Positions 1-6,991 of a stretch of DNA of 33,127 bases are shown here, in pieces. How positions within the stretch are numbered: position 1 is the stretch's first letter; the number at the start of each line of letters is the position of its first letter. Origin of the DNA: a bacterium. Its GTDB lineage: Bacteria > Patescibacteriota > Saccharimonadia > Saccharimonadales > UBA4665. The notes under the pieces were generated by a model, which was given only the letters and a program-made list of their open reading frames with translations, searched no databases and was not told where the DNA came from. The stretch covers positions 1 through 33,127 of the forward strand of contig JAJZWY010000008.1 of the NCBI GenBank assembly GCA_021846445.1. The letters are read 5' to 3'. The translations under genes were made by a program, and so were the position numbers.

Positions 1-68
1 AAGAATCTACTTACTAAGCTAGCATACTTCAGATAAAATTGCTATACCTTTATCCACAGCTTATATTT

Positions 69-1232
69 TTAGTTATTTTTAGTAACCTTTTTTCTCATTA
101 TGAAGTTATGGATTACTGCACCCAAAATTGTAACCCCTACAAATAGCCCTATAAAACTTCCAGGACCCGTATTAACTAATTGTTTAGGTGGAGTAGGAGT
201 AGGTGGAGTAGGAGTAGGTGGACGACTTATCACTTGAGCAGTAAGTGTACCCGTACATCCTGGGCTAGTTACATTTCCTAGACTAGACACTACATAGACC
301 TTGAATGTATATGTATTCCCTGAAGTCATATTATAACTAAATGGTAGCTGATTAGTTGTTAAATTATCTGCCACTACATTAGACCCGTTTACTATATCAA
401 CAATGTAACCAGTTACTGTTGCACTATTTGCAGTATAAGAAATTGAGTCAATTCTAGCTACCCCATTATCATTTTCTAGACTTATCAAATTACATGTAGG
501 CATTAGAACTGCTGGTTGATAGGTGTTAACCTCAACCTGATAAACTATTACAATTCTATAATTCCAACATCCCCACACATTGCCCGAACCCATACTTGCC
601 AATCCAGCATTAGTACTTCCTAAAGGAGTTGAGCTATTTAAACTGTTGTTTGGAAGATTTTGCCAACCACCATAAGGTTCACTATAAATATGGATTGATC
701 CAGGTACCAAACTTAATTTAACCTGTTTATTGCCACAATTTAATACTGCACTGTCTGTTACACTAGTTGCATTTGAAGCACTAACCGTTGCACCAAAATT
801 GAATGAATTAGACACAGTACCAATTGGCGCAGTCATATTTATAGCAGTATTTAGAGCAACAGCCGATCCACTTCCTACATCAGGATTATCATTTTGAGAT
901 GCATTGTTGTGGACATAGTTCCAAATATCGTATTTTGAACCACCATTACATACAGAAGTTAGAGTACCTATTGTATAATTTGGATTATTTTGATTATTTT
1001 CGTCATTACCACTAACATCTGGTCTAATTCTGACAAAATTATTCTCGTTACCTATTCCCTCTGGTACCCCACATATCGAGTTAAAAACAGGAGTTGAGGA
1101 AGTATTAAAACCATTTGAACTATATTGATATAAACAAGCAGCACTAACATTGCCTGTCGATCCAATTAGGCTAATTAAGGAAAACAATAATGTTCCACTT
1201 ATAATTGTTATAATCTTATTAAATAAATTCAT
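69..1232 (-). CDS. Secreted surface protein with LVNTG-type C-terminal sorting signal
   Basis: 387-residue predicted exported protein of unknown function. Residues 1-31 form a signal peptide: a basic start, a hydrophobic core, then VSA before ACLYQ. The body is rich in Asn, Ser and Thr. It is followed by a Pro/Thr spacer (PTPTPPTPTPP) and a C-terminal LVNTGPG motif, a hydrophobic stretch (GLFVGVTILGAVI) and a basic tail (MRKK). That order is the architecture of sortase substrates, with LVNTG replacing LPXTG. AAGGAG lies 5 nt before the ATG, which fixes the start. It follows the 1247-2437 gene by 14 nt and is probably co-transcribed with it. No sortase gene is in the window, so covalent cell-wall attachment is inferred. 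The function of the body is unknown. Confidence 0.85.
   Translation of the reverse strand: MNLFNKIITIISGTLLFSLISLIGSTGNVSAACLYQYSSNGFNTSSTPVFNSICGVPEGIGNENNFVRIRPDVSGNDENNQNNPNYTIGTLTSVCNGGSKYDIWNYVHNNASQNDNPDVGSGSAVALNTAINMTAPIGTVSNSFNFGATVSASNATSVTDSAVLNCGNKQVKLSLVPGSIHIYSEPYGGWQNLPNNSLNSSTPLGSTNAGLASMGSGNVWGCWNYRIVIVYQVEVNTYQPAVLMPTCNLISLENDNGVARIDSISYTANSATVTGYIVDIVNGSNVVADNLTTNQLPFSYNMTSGNTYTFKVYVVSSLGNVTSPGCTGTLTAQVISRPPTPTPPTPTPPKQLVNTGPGSFIGLFVGVTILGAVIHNFIMRKKVTKNN
186..222. repeat. 15-bp tandem repeat coding for Pro/Thr spacer
   Basis: Two full copies and one partial copy of AGGTGGAGTAGGAGT on the plus strand. On the coding minus strand they give the PTPTP units just before the sorting signal of the surface protein. 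Copy number may vary between strains and would change the length of the wall-spanning spacer. Confidence 0.8.
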
Positions 1233-1246
1233 ATATTCTCCTTATT

Positions 1247-2437
1247 TTAAGTTCCTTGACACGTAGGATCAAAGGGATCTGTACATCCCCCTGGATTAGG
1301 ATCTGGGTTCTTTTTGGTTGGTGATGTTGTAGTAGTTGTCGGAGGTATTGTGGTAGTTGGCGGAGACTTAGGTACGGTAGTTGTTGGGGGTTTAGTTGTA
1401 GTAGTAGTTCTACCACCACTTGGTGTTGAGCCTGTTCCAGTTGTTGACTCCTTTTGGTTTCCTGTATTAGAAGTACCGGTGCTATTTCCCGATGAATTGC
1501 CTGGTAGATTTTCTTGGACTGGACCGTTACTCGTAACACCTCCTCCTCCACTAATTGGTTCAGGTGATTGATGATTAGATTTTGATTTATTGAGTTTTGA
1601 TTTGTTAGTTGTACTAGAACCACCTGCAGTAGGCTGAATACCAGTAACCAATATATTCCCTTGTTTATCTATAACTACTGTAATAAATCCATTGTCCGTG
1701 TTCTTGTTTTTTATCTTAAAAACAATACCAGAAACATCTTCTTTTGCATTAAATGATTTTAGACTAATATTGTCTATCTTCCCATTTTTGGTCAAAGCAT
1801 CAATTTGAGTTATTAAGGTACCTCTAGCAATAGCAACATCTTCATAATCAAAAGTTTGACTCATAACCTTTTCGTTTATTTTACAAAACTTATTAGCAGA
1901 AAGATTATTAAATTGATCGTTATTTGTGGTCATTTGGTTGTATGAAGACCTAAACGTGCCCAAAATTCTTTCTTTTGTTTGATAACCATCTGAAGTAGCA
2001 GGATAACCTATTAAGGCCCAAAAGGTGGACATAACCGCGGGATCATAATTTTCTCCCATTGGACCTTTTTTGGAGAAAAGACCTTCTAAATATTTAGCAG
2101 CACTATTATTATCGCTTAGATTATTCAATTGCTGATCATTAGCTTTTTGAGGTATTATTTCGGTTGGATTACCAGGATATTGGACACTGGTTTCGGTAGA
2201 GTTATCACAGCCCTCAGCTCCGTTAAAAAAATGAGCAGGAACTTCCTTAGGGTGCGAATTTCCGTTATTACTATTACAATTAGTTATTCCAATACCAGCA
2301 CCAATAGCACCCAATAATGCAATACCGGCCAGAAAACCACGTAGTTTTCTAGAATGGGGTAAAGCATCTGCCTTTTCTGCATCTTGATTAGCTTGTTCAA
2401 GTATTATAGGTTCGCTATAAGACTCACCTTTTTCCAT
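1247..2437 (-). CDS. Membrane-anchored protein with Ser/Thr/Pro-rich C-terminal tail
   Basis: 396-residue protein of unknown function. Residues 1-30 are polar and acidic, and residues ~33-53 form one transmembrane helix (FLAGIALLGAIGAGIGI). A predicted extracytoplasmic domain spans ~55-270. The rest is a long Ser/Gly/Thr/Pro linker ending in TTTT/PPTTT repeats and a Cys pair (CTDPFDPTC). The domain includes a segment resembling a mixed alpha/beta fold (~150-265) that I cannot assign to a family. It is the first gene of an operon with the LVNTG surface protein, and its promoter lies at 2499-2527. The low-complexity tail resembles wall-spanning linkers, but no sorting motif is present. A GGGAG lies 12 nt before the ATG, rather far for a ribosome site. 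Confidence 0.8.
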   Translation of the reverse strand: MEKGESYSEPIILEQANQDAEKADALPHSRKLRGFLAGIALLGAIGAGIGITNCNSNNGNSHPKEVPAHFFNGAEGCDNSTETSVQYPGNPTEIIPQKANDQQLNNLSDNNSAAKYLEGLFSKKGPMGENYDPAVMSTFWALIGYPATSDGYQTKERILGTFRSSYNQMTTNNDQFNNLSANKFCKINEKVMSQTFDYEDVAIARGTLITQIDALTKNGKIDNISLKSFNAKEDVSGIVFKIKNKNTDNGFITVVIDKQGNILVTGIQPTAGGSSTTNKSKLNKSKSNHQSPEPISGGGGVTSNGPVQENLPGNSSGNSTGTSNTGNQKESTTGTGSTPSGGRTTTTTKPPTTTVPKSPPTTTIPPTTTTTSPTKKNPDPNPGGCTDPFDPTCQGT

Positions 2438-2498
2438 AATATGTACTTGCTCCCTTACTCTTAACTGATAATTCTCACCAATAGAACTATTGTGCTTT

Positions 2499-2527
2499 AG
2501 TATACTATACTATTTTTTAAAAGTCAA
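2499..2527 (-). promoter_or_regulatory. Sigma70-type promoter of the surface-protein operon
   Basis: On the minus strand TTGACT, a 17-nt spacer and TATACT, followed about 60 nt later by the ATG at 2437. Near-consensus boxes with ideal spacing. Confidence 0.75.
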
Positions 2528-2578
2528 TATTATTATATTGTTTATTTAAGTTTTTGGAGATTTTTATTCTTATTTTAA

Positions 2579-2603
2579 TAATACTACTTTTGGGGTAGTA
2601 TTA
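2579..2603. promoter_or_regulatory. Perfect inverted repeat (operator candidate) before receiver/malic enzyme operon
   Basis: TAATACTAC, 7 nt, GTAGTATTA: 9-bp perfect arms. It ends in a TAATAT box (2602-2607) that lies 6 nt before the ATG at 2614, the same spacing as other apparent leaderless promoters in this window. The repeat therefore occupies the -35/-10 interval, a typical repressor or activator site. If transcription starts further upstream it would instead be an RNA hairpin. Confidence 0.55.
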
Positions 2604-2613
2604 ATATATTCAA

Positions 2614-2988
2614 ATGGAACAGAAAATAAAAATAGCGATTATTGAAGACGAACAGAGTATTAGAGACCTATACAGTTTTAAGTTGGAATTGAATGGATAT
2701 AAGGTAAAAACAGCTGAAAATGGTCAGAAAGGATTAGAGCTTATCCAACAATTTATGCCAGACTTAATTTTACTTGATCTCCGGATGCCTGTATTATCTG
2801 GCGAGGAGATGCTTGAAGCTCTCAGAGAAAATGATTGGGCAAAAAACATTAAAGTTATTGTTTTAACTAATATAAGTAAAGATGAAGCTCCCGCCAAATT
2901 AAGACTTCTTGACGTAGATCAATATATAGTGAAGGCTCACCACACCCCTGCACAAATAGTAGATATTGTTCAGAAGGTATTGAATTAA
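2614..2988 (+). CDS. Stand-alone CheY-like response regulator receiver
   Basis: 124-residue single receiver domain with no output domain. The acidic pocket is E11-D12, the phospho-acceptor D55 (LILLDLRMP), the switch Thr T85 (VLTN) and the conserved Lys K107 (IVKA). All key residues are present, so it should accept phosphate from a histidine kinase, perhaps the orphan kinase at 6992-9199. It is followed after 3 nt by malic enzyme, suggesting co-transcription and possible coupling. It is close in sequence to the receivers at 13363 and 14025, sharing the LTN and TPxQ segments. No Shine-Dalgarno is visible; the start is supported by a TAATAT box 6 nt upstream. Confidence 0.93.
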   Translation: MEQKIKIAIIEDEQSIRDLYSFKLELNGYKVKTAENGQKGLELIQQFMPDLILLDLRMPVLSGEEMLEALRENDWAKNIKVIVLTNISKDEAPAKLRLLDVDQYIVKAHHTPAQIVDIVQKVLN

Positions 2989-2991
2989 ATT

Positions 2992-4131
2992 ATGAAAGAC
3001 TATAACCGCGAATCACTTAAAATTCACCGAAAATTAAGTGGTAAGATAAATATTGATTTAAGGGCTAAAATTAATAATCTAGATGATTTAAGTATTTATT
3101 ATACTCCTGGAGTAGGAGCCGTCAGTAATTACCTGCACCGTAATCCGGAAAAGACCAATAAATATACCTGGATCAATAATCTTATAGCCGTTATAAGTGA
3201 TGGATCGGCCGTGCTTGGGCTAGGAAATATTGGACCAAAGGCAGCTTTACCAGTTATGGAGGGGAAGACTATGCTTTTTAAACAACTTGCCGGAATTGAC
3301 GCTATTCCTCTTGTTTTAGATGTTCACCAGCCTAAAAAAATTGTTGAGGTAATTAAAGCTGTTGCGCCTAGTTTTGGAGGAATCAATCTGGAGGATATTG
3401 CAGCACCAACCTGTTTTGAAGTAGAAGAGATTCTAAAAAAAGAACTTTCTATTCCAATAATGCATGACGACCAGCATGGAACAGCCATTGTGACTTTAGC
3501 GGGGTTAATAAATGCCACCAAACTTCGCAAAATATCAATGGATCAATCCAAGATAGTCATTGTGGGCACTGGAGCTGCCGGAACTGCAATTATTAAATTA
3601 ATCCATTTATATGCTCCGAAAGCTAGTATCGTAGCCGTTGATTCATCAGGGATTATTTCAAAATCAAGATCTGATCTAAATAAGTATAAGAAAAAATTGC
3701 TTAAAATAACTAATTTAAATAATCAGGATGGATTACTTGAGGATGCCCTAAAAGAGGCAGATATCTTTATAGGAGTATCAAAACCTAAATTACTGAACGA
3801 GTCATTAATTAAGTCAATGAACAAAAACCCAATTATTTTTGCTATGGCTAATCCTGAACCAGAAATTTACCCTAACCTTGCAATTAAAGCCGGTGCTTTT
3901 ATTGTTGCAAGTGGCAGAAGTGATTTTAAGAATCAAGTTAATAATGCATTAGCGTTCCCCGGAATATTTAGGGGTGCTCTCGATAACAAAGTTAATCAAA
4001 TTACTGATGAACATAAAATAGCTGCCGCTATTCAAATTGCTAAATTAGTCAAAAAACCATCTCAAGATCAAATCGTTCCTAGTATTTTTAACAAAGACTT
4101 AGTTAAAAATATTGCAAAAGTTATTACCTAA
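2992..4131 (+). CDS. NAD(P)-dependent malic enzyme (oxaloacetate-decarboxylating), short bacterial form
   Basis: 379 residues, matching the compact bacterial malic enzymes without the phosphotransacetylase-like extension. It converts malate to pyruvate and CO2 with NAD(P)H. The N-terminal signature is IYYTPGVGAVS (35-45). GKTMLFKQLAGIDAIPLVLD (91-110) carries the catalytic-Lys region. The metal ligands lie in NLEDIAAPTC (132-141) and HDDQHGTA (158-165), and the Rossmann GTGAAG is at 192-197. It starts 3 nt after the receiver gene, so translation is probably coupled. The 3' end overlaps the convergent DUF58-like gene by 8 nt. NAD versus NADP preference cannot be told from sequence. A malolactic variant of this fold is possible but less likely. 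Confidence 0.93.
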   Translation: MKDYNRESLKIHRKLSGKINIDLRAKINNLDDLSIYYTPGVGAVSNYLHRNPEKTNKYTWINNLIAVISDGSAVLGLGNIGPKAALPVMEGKTMLFKQLAGIDAIPLVLDVHQPKKIVEVIKAVAPSFGGINLEDIAAPTCFEVEEILKKELSIPIMHDDQHGTAIVTLAGLINATKLRKISMDQSKIVIVGTGAAGTAIIKLIHLYAPKASIVAVDSSGIISKSRSDLNKYKKKLLKITNLNNQDGLLEDALKEADIFIGVSKPKLLNESLIKSMNKNPIIFAMANPEPEIYPNLAIKAGAFIVASGRSDFKNQVNNALAFPGIFRGALDNKVNQITDEHKIAAAIQIAKLVKKPSQDQIVPSIFNKDLVKNIAKVIT

Positions 4132-4909
4132 CTACTCCATTTTTGATTAAAGTAGCTATCTGACGATCTACCCCCTTAGCGTCAAAACCTATTTCGGTAT
4201 TAGTAGTTCTAATTAATGCAACTCTTCCATATTTAGCTTGTTGCTCTTTCAGTAAACTCTGCTTTTGTTCGTCAAGATACTTATTAAATTCATCTACTTC
4301 CTTTCGCCTGTTCGTATTAATTTCAGCCCCTCTTCCTAAAGAGATAGTGCCGACATTAGGTGGAAGTTCTAAGTCTAAAGAATGAGCTATAATAATATTT
4401 ATCGCCTTTTTATGTTTTAGTATCCTTAAATTAGCATCAGCTTGATCTAAAAAACTCTCATATTTACCAATAATGAAATCAATATCTGCAACGGGGATAA
4501 TTTTACTTTGTTTAGGAGATATTTCAAAAGTTTGATGATTGTCACTAAATGACAGAGCACGCTTTAAGATACTTAAAAGATTAGTCATGGCTCGATTTTT
4601 TTCTGCAGATACTGGAGCTAAGAAATTTGGTAATTCTCCCGAATCATCACTATAAATGATGGAATTTGCGAATAATTTTTTATTTGGTAATACTATATTA
4701 GCCTGATCAATTCCGATTAGCTCTACTGCTAGAGGATCAATCATACCTAGGTCATGTTTATCCGGGCTAAATGTTTCTTTAGTAATCACGAGTCCAGCTG
4801 GATTATTGCACTGTTCAAGACTTAAATGAACTCCACCAAAAGTATTTGGCGTCCTAGATTCTTCATTCCACAAAGCACGGGTTGTTTCTTGAAACCTTAA
4901 ATTAGACAT
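4124..4909 (-). CDS. Divergent DUF58-like protein of a MoxR-VWA operon
   Basis: 261 residues, not obviously recognisable alone. The C-terminal half follows the DUF58 pattern: LELPPNVGTISLGRGAEI resembles the usual ELPxVGxxxLxDxETG segment, then a polar helix with many R/K/Q residues and a short strand before the end. The N-terminal FSPDKHDLGMID resembles the YxPGDDxRxIDW region. The VWA-like core (NSIIYSDDSGEL) has lost the DxSxS metal site. It is the third gene after a VWA-like membrane protein and a MoxR ATPase, where DUF58 genes are normally found in MoxR operons. There are 24 nt between the MoxR stop and this ATG. The assignment rests on weak pattern similarity plus context. Confidence 0.55.
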   Translation of the reverse strand: MSNLRFQETTRALWNEESRTPNTFGGVHLSLEQCNNPAGLVITKETFSPDKHDLGMIDPLAVELIGIDQANIVLPNKKLFANSIIYSDDSGELPNFLAPVSAEKNRAMTNLLSILKRALSFSDNHQTFEISPKQSKIIPVADIDFIIGKYESFLDQADANLRILKHKKAINIIIAHSLDLELPPNVGTISLGRGAEINTNRRKEVDEFNKYLDEQKQSLLKEQQAKYGRVALIRTTNTEIGFDAKGVDRQIATLIKNGVVR

Positions 4910-4933
4910 TTCAACTTAATTTTCCTTAATTAT

Positions 4934-6010
4934 TTAAATTTTAGCTATAATATCTCTTGCAGTAGAGCTTGGATCTCCTCCTTCTCCAATACCCAATGCA
5001 CCAAGTTTAGCAACAAGATTATAATAGGTTGCCCATTTGATATCCTGCTCATTAACTTCAGTATGGTTATTAATAAGTGACAAGATCCTAGATACTCTTT
5101 TTATTTGAGCAGCGGTTCTTGTGTCTCCATTATTATAACCAATCTTTTTTAAGGATTCGGTACAGGCACGAGTAGCCTCTTTACCTAGCTCTATAATTGT
5201 TGCTGACATAGGAATGATATCGATACTCTCCCTAATTTCATTAATACCCTCACTAACATTAAGTGGCCTAATTTCATTTTCTTGATCGGTTCTATTAATG
5301 TCCCCCCATATAGACTGGGCTGCAGATGACAGTTCCCCGCTAGCCTTTTTTCCCATCACTACACCCATCGATAATCTCGAGATCAAGGCTGGATCAAGAT
5401 CACTAGTAAATAGGGTCCCATAATTGTTCATAGCAAATAGGATTAAATCGAAGCCATTTACCTTTATTAAATTATTATCGTCGTCATACACCTCAATATA
5501 TCCGTCTTGGAGTATTCCTAGTGCAGCATTCAAAGCTGCCGGACTTGTTCTATTAACTTCATCAAAGAAAAGCATTTTCGTATTTTCGTTAATGTAGGCT
5601 TGATACTTAGCGACTATTTTTTCAGCTAACTTTACTCCTCTCTCCCAACGATTTTTTGACACTGCCTCTTCTTTACCAACTAATTGAGCTGGGCTTAAAT
5701 CAAGATTATGGGGTACTCTAGCAACCTGATTACGATCAAGTCCAAACATTTTTGGTAATATTTTTTTAAGCTCAGATTTTCCAGTTCCAGGAGGACCATA
5801 TAAAATACCACTCATGGCATTTTCTGCTCCACTTATCGCCAAACAAAGAAGCATCAATTTGGCCTCTTCCTCTCCAATAATTGCTTTATCTAGTTCTCCC
5901 ATAAATTTTTGTTTAATCTCTTGTGTCGTACTCCGAAGCGCCCCTAGATGTTCTTCAAGACTAGAAGGTACCAATAATCTATCGTTTGGTTTATCAATTC
6001 CTCTTTCCAT
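4934..6010 (-). CDS. MoxR-family AAA+ ATPase
   Basis: 358 residues. Walker A GPPGTGKS is at 72-79, Walker B MLFFDEVNR at 146-154, sensor-1 Asn in FAMNNYG at ~193-198, and a DPALISR arginine-finger segment at ~206-212. A C-terminal lid follows. MoxR ATPases work as chaperone-like hexamers with VWA-domain partners to activate or assemble other proteins. AAGGAG lies 5 nt before the ATG. The gene follows the VWA-like membrane protein by 9 nt and precedes the DUF58-like gene, matching the common moxR-DUF58-vwa arrangement in a different order. The target complex is unknown. This is the best-conserved member of the operon. Confidence 0.9.
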   Translation of the reverse strand: MERGIDKPNDRLLVPSSLEEHLGALRSTTQEIKQKFMGELDKAIIGEEEAKLMLLCLAISGAENAMSGILYGPPGTGKSELKKILPKMFGLDRNQVARVPHNLDLSPAQLVGKEEAVSKNRWERGVKLAEKIVAKYQAYINENTKMLFFDEVNRTSPAALNAALGILQDGYIEVYDDDNNLIKVNGFDLILFAMNNYGTLFTSDLDPALISRLSMGVVMGKKASGELSSAAQSIWGDINRTDQENEIRPLNVSEGINEIRESIDIIPMSATIIELGKEATRACTESLKKIGYNNGDTRTAAQIKRVSRILSLINNHTEVNEQDIKWATYYNLVAKLGALGIGEGGDPSSTARDIIAKI

Positions 6011-6019
6011 ATAATCTCC

Positions 6020-6946
6020 TTATTTTCCTATTCCATAAATAGTTTCATCTTTTCGACTCTCATATATTGAATATGTCATAAACATTAATGCTGCTGAACC
6101 GATCCTAAAAAACCATAAATCGTTATTAGGTTTTTTCTCATTATTATTCGATTTATCCAAAATAGAATTAAGACTATTCGTATCTTGTTTAATGTTTGAA
6201 GTAGTCAAATTAAAATATTGGCCATCAGTTTGAAGGGCTAAGTCTTGTCCTTCTTTATTATTAATAATCCTTTGACCATTAGGTACTACATTTACATAAT
6301 AGATAGGTATATTACCATCTTTCTTCGATAAATTTTCTAGAGCTGAGCTATTTGATAATAAAGCATTTTGATCATTAACAACTATTTCTGCTCCACTTTT
6401 AAAATTAATTGTCCTAAGTAAATTAGTTTTCGCACTAGGGGCATTACCAAAACTAAATTTTAGGACGTTCTCAGTTGCTTGATCGACACTGTTTGCACCA
6501 TATGGAACTTGTTTATCTAGCTGATTAGAGTTAATAACGTTTTGAGTATTATTAATTGCAATAGTTACTTTGCTAGAATTTGGAAGATCTAATTTACTGA
6601 TAAGTTGTTCTTCTAAATTATAGCTACCTGTTGACCCTGCGTTATAACTACCGTCTATAACAGTTTGGACTAGTGGTGGACTATTATTGGCTCTTGGAGT
6701 GTTCCCCTCAAAACTATAATGAAGTGTTCCACCCAATAGTGCACCGGTCAGAGCAAGTGGACCAACCCATTTGCTTAATTTATGTCTAAATGGTTGTTTT
6801 TTGTCTTTTTCTACTGATTTATATGTCGGTAATAGGGCTTCTCGTTGCTTAACTACTCTTCGACGGGCAAGCTCTTCTAGTCCTAGTCCCAAAAAATAAC
6901 CACCACCAACTGCAGTATATACAGAGTTCATCAAACCTTCCATCAT
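6020..6946 (-). CDS. Membrane protein with degenerate VWA domain (BatA-like)
   Basis: About 308 residues. A hydrophobic segment lies near the N-terminus (~10-22), a transmembrane helix at ~60-78 (WVGPLALTGALLGGTLHY) and another near the C-terminus (FRIGSAALMFMTYSIY). The domain between follows a VWA pattern: a strand ending VIDGSYN where DxSxS is expected, a helix starting YGANSVDQATENVL, a strand EIVVNDQNA where TDG is expected, then IPIYYVNV, and LALQTDGQYFNLTTSN resembling the LAxxTGGxYF element. The metal site looks incomplete. The start at 6946 is chosen because a TAAAAT box lies exactly 6 nt upstream. An ATG at 6952 sits at the box itself, and ATG 6931 with GGAAGG 4 nt upstream is an alternative. 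First gene of the MoxR operon. Confidence 0.65.
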   Translation of the reverse strand: MMEGLMNSVYTAVGGGYFLGLGLEELARRRVVKQREALLPTYKSVEKDKKQPFRHKLSKWVGPLALTGALLGGTLHYSFEGNTPRANNSPPLVQTVIDGSYNAGSTGSYNLEEQLISKLDLPNSSKVTIAINNTQNVINSNQLDKQVPYGANSVDQATENVLKFSFGNAPSAKTNLLRTINFKSGAEIVVNDQNALLSNSSALENLSKKDGNIPIYYVNVVPNGQRIINNKEGQDLALQTDGQYFNLTTSNIKQDTNSLNSILDKSNNNEKKPNNDLWFFRIGSAALMFMTYSIYESRKDETIYGIGK

Positions 6947-6952
6947 TAACAT

Positions 6953-6981
6953 ATTTTATCGTGTTTATGTAGTTTTGTCAA
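6953..6981 (-). promoter_or_regulatory. Promoter of the VWA-MoxR-DUF58 operon
   Basis: On the minus strand TTGACA, 17-nt spacer, TAAAAT, directly followed by the first possible start codons. The -35 is perfect consensus. It lies between the kinase stop and this operon, so the operon can be expressed separately from the kinase. Confidence 0.75.
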
Positions 6982-6991
6982 TTCGGTTATG

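Noticed and set aside
1314-1571. 85-codon plus-strand frame rich in Val, Gly and Pro
   Set aside because: Antisense reading of ACC/ACT-repeat DNA coding for the Thr-rich tail; a shadow frame.
1219-1623. 134-codon open frame rich in Gln and Leu
   Set aside because: Overlaps the Thr/Pro-rich tail of the 1247-2437 gene in another frame on the same strand. Its composition reflects that low-complexity DNA, and no independent start signal is seen.
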